A DNA stretch of 38,156 bases, taken from NCBI GenBank assembly GCA_003151975.1, contig PLZD01000002.1:175896-214051 (forward strand), read 5' to 3'. The notes beneath the pieces were generated by a model. That model searched no databases, was not told where the DNA came from, and saw nothing but the letters and a program-made list of their open reading frames with translations. Positions within the stretch are counted from its first letter, which is position 1. Every line of letters starts with the position of its first letter. Source of the stretch: Elusimicrobiota bacterium (GTDB taxonomy: Bacteria > Elusimicrobiota > Elusimicrobia > UBA1565 > UBA9628). Positions 15,899 to 22,007 of the stretch are shown here, piece by piece. Both the position numbers and the translations under genes were made by a program.

Positions 15899-16995
15899 CG
15901 GCTCGGTCCCTCCTTGCGGGTCAGCCTCAGCACCAGGATGAGGGCCGCCTTCACGCGCAGCTTGCCGTCCTTGTCGTCCTCGAGCGTGCGCAGCAGCAGC
16001 GCGTTGGACTGATCGCCTTCCACGGCCTCGAGCACGTCGAGCCCCAGCGCCCGGAGATCGGGATCCTTTTGCTTGAGGGCCTGGTCGGCGAGCTCGACGC
16101 CGACTTTGTCCCCGCGGCGCGCCAGGCCCGCCATGGTTTTGAGCTGCACCTCGACTGCCTTCGAGCCGTTCATGATCTCCTTGAGCAGTGCCGTGGTCTG
16201 TCCGTCCGGGATGTGCGCCAGGCCCGAGAGGGCTTGGGCCGCGACGCGCTTGTCTTGGTCCTTGGCCCCGCGGGCGAGCAGGCGCACGGTCTCGGGGCTC
16301 GAGAAGCTCGACAACGCCCGCATGGCTTCCTCCCTGACGATATAGGACGGGTCGCCGGCGGCCGCGTTGAGGGCGTCGAGCGCGGGTCCGCTGCCGATCT
16401 CCGCCAGCGCGCGCAAGGCCGCGGCGCGCACGTTCTCATCGGGATCGGTCACCGCTGTAAAGAATGGCGCGTCGAAGCCCTCGCCCGGGATCATCTTGGC
16501 CAGCGCGATGTTCGTCGCGTCGCGGACCTCGCCGGACGGATCGTTGAGCAGGGACTCGAAAATCTTGACGGCCTCGACGCCGCCGATCTCGGTGAGCCGG
16601 CGGATGCCGCGCACGCGTGACTTGGCCCGCATGACGAGCTTGGCTTCCTGCTCCGGCTCGAGGTTCTCGGCCGCCGCGGTGCTCGGCCTCACGATGCGCG
16701 CGATGACGGGCACGCCCGAGTCGTCGCCCAGCAGGTGCAGGGCAAACGCCGACTCCACGCGCACGTGCGCGTTGCGGTCGTGGAGCGAGGCGTGCAGGAT
16801 CTTGAGGGGCGCCGGCGCGGGGTTGCCGATCTTGCCCCAAGCGGTCACCGCCGCGGTCCGCACCTCTGCGTCTTTGTTCCAGGTCTCGGACGCGAGCACG
16901 GTAAGCGCCTTCTTGCCCAATTCCGCGGGCTTGAGCGAGGCGTCCGCGGCTAGGAGCTGCGTTGTCATTCCCAAGATGATGCCCAGAAGCAGCAT
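15895..16995 (-). CDS. Exported HEAT-repeat protein
   Basis: This 366-residue protein has a short N-terminal hydrophobic segment (LLLGIILGMTTQLLAADA) that reads as a signal peptide. The rest is a solenoid of HEAT/PBS-lyase-like repeats. Recurrent units include VRTAAVTAWGKIG, VRVESAFALHLLG, VRDATNIALAKM, VRAAALRALAEIG and VREEAMRALSSF, spaced about 30-37 residues. Such proteins are scaffolds for protein-protein contacts, and no enzymatic motif is seen. It is the first gene of the operon with the protease and PorV-like barrel, so a periplasmic role in assembling or escorting them is a reasonable inference. A TATTCT (17010-17005) ends 9 nt before the ATG. Confidence 0.85.
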   Translation of the reverse strand: MLLLGIILGMTTQLLAADASLKPAELGKKALTVLASETWNKDAEVRTAAVTAWGKIGNPAPAPLKILHASLHDRNAHVRVESAFALHLLGDDSGVPVIARIVRPSTAAAENLEPEQEAKLVMRAKSRVRGIRRLTEIGGVEAVKIFESLLNDPSGEVRDATNIALAKMIPGEGFDAPFFTAVTDPDENVRAAALRALAEIGSGPALDALNAAAGDPSYIVREEAMRALSSFSSPETVRLLARGAKDQDKRVAAQALSGLAHIPDGQTTALLKEIMNGSKAVEVQLKTMAGLARRGDKVGVELADQALKQKDPDLRALGLDVLEAVEGDQSNALLLRTLEDDKDGKLRVKAALILVLRLTRKEGPSR

Positions 16996-17004
16996 GCACT
17001 ATGA

Positions 17005-17010
17005 AGAATA
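17005..17010 (-). promoter_or_regulatory. -10 element of the HEAT/protease/PorV-like operon
   Basis: TATTCT on the minus strand ends 9 nt before ATG 16995. No good -35 or SD is seen. Confidence 0.4.
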
Positions 17011-17084
17011 GCCTTCTGCGGTTGCGGAAATATTGCGACCAGATTAAGGGATGTTTACGGCGAAATCAGGGGTTTTCCTAAATT

Positions 17085-17093
17085 TGCTAGAAT
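17085..17093 (+). promoter_or_regulatory. Extended -10 promoter of tRNA-Arg
   Basis: TGCTAGAAT (extended -10, TGnTAnaaT) ends 9 nt before the first base of the tRNA. It is part of a 12-bp word, TTTGCTAGAATT, found again just after the tRNA. Confidence 0.5.
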
Positions 17094-17102
17094 TCGGACC
17101 TT

Positions 17103-17174
17103 GGGCCTGTAGCTCAACGGATAGAGTACGTGGCTTCGAACCACGGGATCCAGGTTCGATTCCTGGCAGGCCCA
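17103..17174 (+). tRNA. tRNA-Arg (anticodon TCG)
   Basis: A full cloverleaf folds by hand: acceptor stem GGGCCTG/CAGGCCC, D arm GCTC/GAGT, anticodon stem CGTGG/CCACG with loop CTTCGAA (anticodon TCG), variable loop of 4 nt, T stem CCAGG/CCTGG with loop TTCGATT, and discriminator A. CCA is not encoded. TCG reads CGA and, by wobble, other CGN arginine codons. Confidence 0.95.
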
Positions 17175-17180
17175 CAGTTT

Positions 17181-17189
17181 TGCTAGAAT
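17181..17189 (+). promoter_or_regulatory. Possible extended -10 for yebC
   Basis: This is a second TGCTAGAAT, identical to the one before the tRNA. It starts 7 nt after the tRNA end and 96 bp before the yebC ATG; the REP-like element would lie in the leader of the resulting transcript. Confidence 0.35.
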
Positions 17190-17195
17190 TACCAA

Positions 17196-17260
17196 CGGTG
17201 CCAGACGTTCACTGTTTTCCAGAGTCTGGCACGAGAGAAAATAGTGAACATCTGGCACCG
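17196..17260. repeat. REP-like palindromic element between tRNA-Arg and yebC
   Basis: Arms 17196-17219 and 17237-17260 pair over 24 bp with one mismatch and one G-T pair. The 17-nt loop contains GTCTGGCAC (17224-17232), which pairs perfectly with GTGCCAGAC (17198-17206) in the left arm, so two mutually exclusive hairpins are possible. Compact elements with repeated TGCCAGAC/GTCTGGCA words look like REP/BIME sequences mobilised by REP-associated Y1 transposases. No such transposase is in the window. Confidence 0.7.
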
Positions 17261-17276
17261 CAGTTAGGAGAGTTAT

Positions 17277-18029
17277 ATGGGTGGACATTCCCACTGGGCC
17301 GGCATCAAGCACAAGAAGGCCATCACCGACTCCAAGAAGGGCAAGGTTTGGACGCGCATCGTGCGCGAAATCACCATCGCGGCCAAGATGGGCGGCGGCG
17401 ACCCCAACATGAACCCCCGCTTGCGCAAGGCCATCGATGATGCCAAGGCGGCCAACATGCCGGCCGACAACGTCAAGCGCGGCATCCAAAAAGGCACCGG
17501 CGAGCTTCCCGGCGTCACCTACGAAGAGCTGGTCTACGAAGGCTACGCGCCCGGCGGCGTGGCCGTGCTCGTCGAAGTCACCACCGACAACCGCAACCGC
17601 ACGGCCGACGAAATCCTCCTGATTTTCACGAAGAACGGCGGCAACCGCGGCGCTTCGGGCTGCGTCGCCTGGATGTTCAAGCCCAAGGGCTTCATCGCGA
17701 TCAAGAAAGAAGACGCCAAGAGCGAGGACGCGGTCATCGAGGCGGCGCTTGATGCCGGCGCCGAGGACGTCGTCACCAACGCCGGCGATTTGTACGAGAT
17801 CTACACCGCGCCCGCCGACCTCGACAAGGTCAAGGACGCTCTCGCCAAGAAGTTCCCGATCGTCACTTCCGAACAGATTCAGAAGCCCGAGAACTCCGTC
17901 GCGGTCGACGAAGCGACGGCGCCCAAGGTCTTGAAGCTCATCGAGCAGATGGAAGACCACGACGACGTCAAGAACGTCTACGCCAACTTCGACATTCCCG
18001 ACCAGATTCTAGCCAAGCTCGGCAGCTAG
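17277..18029 (+). CDS. yebC: YebC/PmpR family regulator
   Basis: This 250-residue cytoplasmic protein belongs to the YebC/TACO1 family. Members are reported to act as DNA-binding regulators and as translation factors that relieve ribosome stalling. Family motifs are GGHSHWAGIKHKK at the N-terminus, KIVREITIAAK-like TRIVREITIAAKMGGGDP near residue 26, MPADNVKRGIQKG near residue 61 and GGVAVLVEVTTDNRNRT near residue 95. The start has an AGGAG SD with 6-nt spacing. ruvC follows after 1 bp, the common yebC-ruvC linkage. The REP-like element lies immediately upstream. Confidence 0.95.
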   Translation: MGGHSHWAGIKHKKAITDSKKGKVWTRIVREITIAAKMGGGDPNMNPRLRKAIDDAKAANMPADNVKRGIQKGTGELPGVTYEELVYEGYAPGGVAVLVEVTTDNRNRTADEILLIFTKNGGNRGASGCVAWMFKPKGFIAIKKEDAKSEDAVIEAALDAGAEDVVTNAGDLYEIYTAPADLDKVKDALAKKFPIVTSEQIQKPENSVAVDEATAPKVLKLIEQMEDHDDVKNVYANFDIPDQILAKLGS

Positions 18030-18030
18030 C

Positions 18031-18558
18031 GTGCACCGCGTCCTCGGCATCGACCCGGGCGTGTCCGAGACCGGCTGGGCCGTGCTCGAGCAAGTTCCCC
18101 CCGGTGCTCCTCGACTGCTGGCCTCGGGACTCATCAAAACGCGGCCCGACACGGAACTCCCAGAGCGGCTACGCCTCATCCATCAGGCTCTAACGGCAAT
18201 CATCGCCGAGCACGCGCCGCAGTCCGTGGCCGTCGAGGAAATGTTCTTCGTCAAAGTGGCCAACACGATCCGCGCGACGCTGCAAGCGCGCGGCGTGGTT
18301 CTGCTCGCCGCCGCTCAAGCGGGCAAGGAAGTGCGCGAGTACAATCCGCGGACCGTCAAGCTCGCGATCACGGGCTCGGGTTCCGCCGAGAAAGCTCAGA
18401 TGCAGACGGTCGTCATGAAAGTGCTTGGCCTTGCCGAGCGCCTGCGGCCTGACGACGTCGCCGATGCCGCCGCTATCGGCCTCTGCCACCTGCGATCCTT
18501 GCGGCACACGAGGCTCAAGGTGCTCGATTCCTTCGGAGGCAAGAGGCGTCTGCCTTGA
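18031..18558 (+). CDS. ruvC: Crossover junction endodeoxyribonuclease RuvC
   Basis: RuvC resolves Holliday junctions by paired nicks, together with RuvAB. The 175-residue product has the RNase H-like fold and all four acidic catalytic residues: D8 in LGIDPG, E69 in AVEEMFF, and D142 and D145 in PDDVADAAAIG. Length equals the family norm. It starts with GTG, 1 bp after the yebC stop. Its TGA overlaps the TTG of the next gene (TTGA). Unlike the usual arrangement, ruvA does not follow: a 2.8-kb insertion separates it from ruvAB. Confidence 0.96.
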   Translation: MHRVLGIDPGVSETGWAVLEQVPPGAPRLLASGLIKTRPDTELPERLRLIHQALTAIIAEHAPQSVAVEEMFFVKVANTIRATLQARGVVLLAAAQAGKEVREYNPRTVKLAITGSGSAEKAQMQTVVMKVLGLAERLRPDDVADAAAIGLCHLRSLRHTRLKVLDSFGGKRRLP

Positions 18559-19976
18559 AGCAGCGGCGCGCCATTATTGGCGGCGCGCTCGTCGTTCTCG
18601 CCGTCCTTCTCGTTTTCTCCCCCGTCCTGCGCAACGGCTTCGTCGATTGGGACGACGACATACTGATCTACGCGAACCCGTACATTCGCGGATTGGATTT
18701 CCTGCATCTGCGCTGGATGCTGACCTCGACGCTGAACTCCGCCTGGCAGCCGTTGGGCTGGTTCACGCTGGCGCTCATCTACAAAATGTTTGGGCTTGCG
18801 GCCTGGGCCTATCACGCGCAAAGTCTAAAACTGCATTTGATCTCGACGGCGCTGGTCTACGCGATCGGCCTGGAATTGCTCGCCGGCGATGTCGCGGCGT
18901 CCGCGCTCGCCGCTCTGCTTTTCGCGCTTCATCCGCTGCAAGTCGAGAGCGTCGCGTGGGCGTCGTGCGGCGCCGACATTTTGTGCTGCATGCTTTCGCT
19001 TGGCGCGATTTACGCATATCTACGCTCGTGGAGGAAGACCTCGTATCTCATCGCGGCTTGGGCCGCTCTTGCGCGCTGGGAGGCCGTGACGATTTTCCCT
19101 CTGCTTTTGATCCTCGACGGACTCGTCCTCAAGAAAAAGTTTCCGTGGCGCGGCAAACTGCCGTTCCTTTTCGTGGCCATGGGAACCGGTGCCGCCAACG
19201 CGATCGCGAAGACTTCCGTAATGAATTATCAGTCATCTTCTCCGTCGGTTGCGGCAGCCGCGCTGGCGCAATTCTCGGTCCTCGGCCGGATCGTCGTGCC
19301 CGTCGCGTTGCGGCCCGTTTATTTCATCACGCCGGAGTCCACTCCGCTGGGATTTTCCGCGGGCCAGGCTGCAGTGTTTCTTCTCGGACTGACCGCGCTG
19401 TCCTTCATGTTCCGCAAAAAGGCTCCCGCGGCGCTGGCGGCGTGGCTCTGCTGCTTGGCCGCCATCGCGCCCGTCGTCTCGATGTCTCGCCCCGGACCTT
19501 TGTTCGTGCACGACCGCTACGCGTATTTGCCGCTCGCGATCGTCGCGATGGGCATCGGCGCGTTGCTGAAGAAACGCAGAGCTTTGCGCCCGGCGGCCTC
19601 CATTGTCGTCGTCTTGCTGGCCGCGGCCTCGATTCAGCGCATCGCTGTCTGGCATGACGCGGAGTCGCTCTGGAAGAGCGTGGCCGCGGTCGATCCGCAA
19701 GAGAGCCTCGCGTACTACGACCTCGGCACTTTGTACATGTCGCGCGGCAAGCCGTATCAAGCGATCTATTATTTCCGCGAGCAAGCGCGCCGCAATCCCG
19801 AGAAGGGCCGCCCGAACCTCGCGCGCGCTTGGAACGATCTCGGCGCGGCTTACTCCGAGCTCGGAAACTGGAGTCGCGCCGCGGCAAGCTTTTCGAGCGC
19901 GCTCATTTACGCGCCCGAAGAACCTCAAATCAAGGCAAACCTGTCCGCCGCGCGTGCCCGACTGCGAAAACATTAG
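18555..19976 (+). CDS. TMTC-like GT-C membrane protein with C-terminal TPRs
   Basis: This polytopic protein of 473 residues resembles the TMTC/protein O-mannosyltransferase-like family. An early luminal acidic motif (NGFVDWDDDILIYANP, residues 27-42) matches the metal/substrate loop of GT-C enzymes. The signature HPLQVESVAWASCGADIL near residue 125 and DRYAYLPLAIVAMG near residue 320 are typical, and about ten hydrophobic segments follow. The last 110 residues hold about two TPR units (ESLAYYDLGTLYMSRGKPYQ; NDLGAAYSELGNWSRAAASF). A lipid-linked sugar transferase acting on exported proteins is the likely role, by family. The TTG start overlaps the ruvC stop. The gene sits between ruvC and ruvA, so it is probably an insertion into that operon. 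Confidence 0.75.
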   Translation: MKQRRAIIGGALVVLAVLLVFSPVLRNGFVDWDDDILIYANPYIRGLDFLHLRWMLTSTLNSAWQPLGWFTLALIYKMFGLAAWAYHAQSLKLHLISTALVYAIGLELLAGDVAASALAALLFALHPLQVESVAWASCGADILCCMLSLGAIYAYLRSWRKTSYLIAAWAALARWEAVTIFPLLLILDGLVLKKKFPWRGKLPFLFVAMGTGAANAIAKTSVMNYQSSSPSVAAAALAQFSVLGRIVVPVALRPVYFITPESTPLGFSAGQAAVFLLGLTALSFMFRKKAPAALAAWLCCLAAIAPVVSMSRPGPLFVHDRYAYLPLAIVAMGIGALLKKRRALRPAASIVVVLLAAASIQRIAVWHDAESLWKSVAAVDPQESLAYYDLGTLYMSRGKPYQAIYYFREQARRNPEKGRPNLARAWNDLGAAYSELGNWSRAAASFSSALIYAPEEPQIKANLSAARARLRKH

Positions 19977-20123
19977 GCCGACCGGGCGGGGCGGCCATAA
20001 ATTTTAGGGCCGCGCCGATTGAACTTGCTAACTTCTCGTTGTGGGGCTACACTTTCTTCAGTATTCGTCGAATTCAGTTATGGCCGACCGGCTAGAATTA
20101 GGCCGACCAGTCTAATTGTCGTT
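19977..20123. other. Gap with repeated GGCCGACC words and possible cassette left boundary
   Basis: There is no gene here. The word GGCCGACC occurs at 19977, 20082 and 20101, twice within ATTAGGCCGACC. A weak hairpin (GCGGCC 19991-19996 / GGCCGC 20008-20013, loop 11 nt) follows the stop of the TMTC-like gene. GTTATGGC occurs at 20077-20084 and again at 20121-20128. It is the exact complement of the GCCATAAC box of the attC-like site at 20605, so either copy could be the left boundary of an integron cassette. Base composition becomes AT-richer here. TCTAAT (20111-20116) lies 7 nt before the next ATG. Confidence 0.5.
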
Positions 20124-20603
20124 ATGGCTCAGTCCAACTTTATGCGCGATTCAGAACTGTTTGATAAGGCCGTCGAGACCTTCTTTGATCCCCTCGCTAA
20201 GGAGCTAGGCTTACCTCTATCCAAGGTCAGAGATGGCGTCTATGATATTTTTTCTCCGCATTTCATCATGCGCATTCGTCTTGACACAGGCCATGCGCGG
20301 GGGCTCAACGTAATTTTGCGGCCCGGCTCCATTCGTGATTGCGATGAGAATGATTATTCTATTGAGCAGTTGGGAATTGGGAATTTCATAAAGTTCTACG
20401 GTGAGGAATGGAATGAACCGCTCATCGACACCGACAAAGATTTTCTCAATCAGGCACACCGGTTAGCAGCGGTCGCAAAACGGCATCTGGCGCAATATTT
20501 GCTTGGCAATGGTAAAGATTGGGAAGCCATCAGGTCGAAAGTAAAAAGTGCATCGCAAAAGAGGCAGCTTGAAATGAAATACCCCTGGATGAAAAAGACA
20601 TGA
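20124..20603 (+). CDS. Hypothetical protein carried as an integron-type gene cassette
   Basis: I do not recognise this 159-residue protein. It is soluble, with no signal peptide or membrane segment, and has mixed alpha/beta character. A charged N-terminal helix (DSELFDKAVETFFDPLAKEL) precedes beta-like stretches (YDIFSPHFIMRIRLD, GLNVILRPGS) and a helical C-terminus rich in Lys/Arg/Gln. It may be a complete small single-domain protein; an immunity- or adaptor-like role would be guesswork. Codon use and base composition are clearly more AT-rich than neighbouring genes. The attC-like site starts 2 bp after the stop. ATG 20124 is preferred because TCTAAT ends 7 nt upstream; an in-frame ATG at 20142 is an alternative. 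Upstream extension to about 20019 is unlikely. Confidence 0.6.
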   Translation: MAQSNFMRDSELFDKAVETFFDPLAKELGLPLSKVRDGVYDIFSPHFIMRIRLDTGHARGLNVILRPGSIRDCDENDYSIEQLGIGNFIKFYGEEWNEPLIDTDKDFLNQAHRLAAVAKRHLAQYLLGNGKDWEAIRSKVKSASQKRQLEMKYPWMKKT

Positions 20604-20604
20604 C

Positions 20605-20682
20605 GCCATAACATCGGGTAGTGCGGCCGGCGGCAATTTAAGGAGTCCCTGTCGCCGCCGCCGCACACCCCGGCGTTAAGCC
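20605..20682 (+). other. attC: attC-like integron recombination site
   Basis: The 78-bp imperfect palindrome starts 2 bp after the stop of the cassette gene. It ends with GTTAAGC (20675-20681), matching the attC core GTTRRRY, and begins with GCCATAAC, whose AAC (20610-20612) pairs with that GTT. After a short, poorly paired spacer, GGG pairs with CCC. A long stem then runs from G20621 to C20634 against G20654 to C20666. Unpaired bases A20620 and C20628 on one arm and C20668 on the other are like attC extrahelical bases. The apical loop is 19 nt. GCCATAAC is the exact complement of GTTATGGC at 20077 and 20121, as expected if the excised circular cassette rebuilds a fully paired R box. No U-run follows, so it is not a terminator. 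Confidence 0.7.
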
Positions 20683-20705
20683 CTAAAGCCTATCCCCTCC
20701 ATCTG

Positions 20706-20734
20706 TTGCCAAAAGGCACACATCGTGTTATACT
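20706..20734 (+). promoter_or_regulatory. Leaderless promoter of the toxin-antitoxin pair
   Basis: TTGCCA (20706-20711), exactly 17 bp, TATACT (20729-20734), then 6 nt to GTG 20741. Each hexamer has 5/6 consensus matches. Confidence 0.7.
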
Positions 20735-20740
20735 TTCGAT

Positions 20741-21028
20741 GTGGGGCATTACGGATGGGATCCCGACAAAAATGAATGGCTCAAAGCCACTCGTGGGATC
20801 AGCTTCGAGCAGATCGAGCTTGCAATCGCAAACGGCTGGGTTCTCGACGTCTTCGATAATCCGAACAAAGAAAAATACCCTTTGCAGCAGGTTCTCGTCG
20901 TCAATGTAAACAACTATGCGTATTTCGTCCCCTACGTGGAGTCCGCGGAAGGGAAGTTTCTTAAAACGATCATCCCAAGTCGAAAAATGACCCGCAAATT
21001 CCTTGGAGGTGCAGATGAAACCACTTAA
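20741..21028 (+). CDS. BrnT-like toxin of a type II toxin-antitoxin system
   Basis: This small basic protein (95 residues) has the BrnT/RelE-like layout: WDPDKNEWLKATRGISFEQI at the N-terminus, a central beta region with YAYFVPYVES, and the C-terminal FLKTIIPSRKMTRKF, the position of the basic catalytic segment. The pattern WD.DKN..L...RGISFE together with IPSRK is typical of toxins paired with CopG-like antitoxins of the kind found next door. The expected activity is a ribosome-dependent or free mRNA endonuclease, known from the family and not shown here. GTG 20741 is selected by the promoter ending 6 nt upstream. The antitoxin start overlaps the last 14 bp. Base composition is AT-richer than the host average. 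Confidence 0.7.
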   Translation: MGHYGWDPDKNEWLKATRGISFEQIELAIANGWVLDVFDNPNKEKYPLQQVLVVNVNNYAYFVPYVESAEGKFLKTIIPSRKMTRKFLGGADETT

Positions 21029-21314
21029 GCTGGATAAGGAAGAGAAGGAGTTGCTCGCGTCTATCGAGCGAGGGGAATGGCGTTCCGTCAAGAATCTGAA
21101 GAAGGAATTGGCCCGTCATCGTCAGATAGCACGGAATACGCTCAAAAAGAACAAGAGGGTCAACATAAGAATCTCTTCAATGGACCTCTTGCAACTGCAA
21201 TTTCTCGCTTCGCGCGAAGGCATACCGTATCAGACCCTTATGGGCAGCGTTCTTCATAAATTCGCGGCCGGGCTTTTGGCGGACAAGGGTCGCAAAGGAT
21301 ACGGCGAAGCCTAA
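21015..21314 (+). CDS. CopG/BrnA-like antitoxin
   Basis: This 99-residue antitoxin is encoded directly after the toxin. The N-terminal half is a charged helical region (DKEEKELLASIERGEWRSVK) that probably wraps the toxin. The C-terminal half carries the ribbon-helix-helix signature KRVNIRISSMDLLQLQFLA followed by GIPYQTLMGSVLHKF. RHH antitoxins normally bind the operon promoter and autorepress, so the compact promoter at 20706-20734 is the likely operator. ATG 21015 is chosen because GGAGGT stands 5 nt before it; translation is coupled to the toxin by a 14-bp overlap. Toxin-first gene order is usual for BrnTA-type modules. Confidence 0.75.
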   Translation: MKPLKLDKEEKELLASIERGEWRSVKNLKKELARHRQIARNTLKKNKRVNIRISSMDLLQLQFLASREGIPYQTLMGSVLHKFAAGLLADKGRKGYGEA

Positions 21315-21369
21315 AACGAAAGACGGCTCCGTCGAGCTCGGCGAGGTTATCTACGACGAAGAGTTATGT

Positions 21370-21375
21370 TATAAT
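21370..21375 (+). promoter_or_regulatory. -10 element of ruvA (leaderless)
   Basis: A perfect TATAAT ends 8 nt before ATG 21384; the -35 (TTATCT at 21347-21352) is weak. ruvAB therefore appears to have its own promoter, consistent with being cut off from ruvC. Confidence 0.55.
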
Positions 21376-21383
21376 CCCTCACG

Positions 21384-22007
21384 ATGATCGTGACCTTGCG
21401 TGGTACGATCCAGGCCAAAGAGGCCGAGCGGGTGGTCGTTGAGGCCGCCGGCGTCGGCTATGAAGTCTCTGTCACTGCGGCCACCTCCCAGAATCTCCCC
21501 GCACTCGGGCACGACGCTTTCCTGTTTGTAACCGAAAGCTTCGCGATGTACGGCGGGGGCCCGACGTTCTACGGCTTCGCGACTCCGGGCGAGAAGGCGA
21601 TGTTCGAGGCCTTCCGAGATAACGTCCAGGGGACCGGCGCCAAGAAGGCGCTTGAGTTTCTCGATAAAGCTTCCAAGTCCCTGCCCGATTTTCGCCGCGC
21701 TATTCTCGACAAAGACGCTAAGATTTTGACAGGAGTCTTCGGCTTCACAAAGAAGACCGCCGACAAGCTGATCGACGCTTTGAAAGACAAGTTTGAAGGC
21801 GTGCCCGCGCCGGGCGTGGAGCGCATCAGCAAGGCCGGAACGCCGGACCTGGCATCGAGCAATCTTTCTCAGGCGCTCAGCGCGCTCGCGGCCCTGGGCT
21901 ACAAGCCCTCCGAGGCGCGCGCGGCGCTCTCGTCGGTCGCCGAGGAATCCGGCGGCGAGAAATTGCCCGTCGAGCAGATCGTGCGGTTGGCGCTGAAGAG
22001 GCTCTAA
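21384..22007 (+). CDS. ruvA: Holliday junction branch-migration protein RuvA
   Basis: RuvA is a junction-binding tetramer that loads RuvB. The 207-residue product has the N-terminal OB fold ([27 protein letters not shown]), helix-hairpin-helix-type regions in the middle ([27 protein letters not shown]) and the flexible C-terminal RuvB-binding domain ([29 protein letters not shown]). Family similarity is clear although the HhH segments deviate from E. coli. There is no SD, and a TATAAT lies 8 nt upstream. The stop overlaps the ruvB ATG (TAATG). Normally this gene directly follows ruvC; here a TMTC-like gene and an integron/TA island intervene. Confidence 0.93.
   Translation: MIVTLRGTIQAKEAERVVVEAAGVGYEVSVTAATSQNLPALGHDAFLFVTESFAMYGGGPTFYGFATPGEKAMFEAFRDNVQGTGAKKALEFLDKASKSLPDFRRAILDKDAKILTGVFGFTKKTADKLIDALKDKFEGVPAPGVERISKAGTPDLASSNLSQALSALAALGYKPSEARAALSSVAEESGGEKLPVEQIVRLALKRL

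Noticed and set aside
17055-17960. Minus-strand frame through tRNA-Arg, the REP-like element and yebC
   Set aside because: It runs through a tRNA and a palindromic element and is antisense to yebC; this is typical of spurious calls over REP-like sequences.
20030-20084. Possible second, upstream attC site (GCTAAC ... GTTATGGC)
   Set aside because: Only the outer few bases pair; the inner L-type boxes and stem are not convincing, so it is mentioned only as a possible cassette boundary.
19977-20108. Three GGCCGACC words as a short CRISPR-like array
   Set aside because: Only an 8-bp core is shared and the spacing is irregular (105 and 19 bp); no cas genes are present.
20019-20123. N-terminal extension of the cassette protein to 20019
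   Set aside because: The extension is translated from the gap holding the repeated words, differs in composition, and ATG 20124 has its own -10 seven nt upstream.
20605-20682. The hairpin after the cassette gene as an intrinsic terminator
   Set aside because: No U-run follows, and the unpaired spacer plus GTTRRRY/AAC ends fit attC much better.
21306-21370. attC-like site after the antitoxin gene (GCCTAAAAC ... GTTATCT)
   Set aside because: No stem of useful length forms between the two halves.
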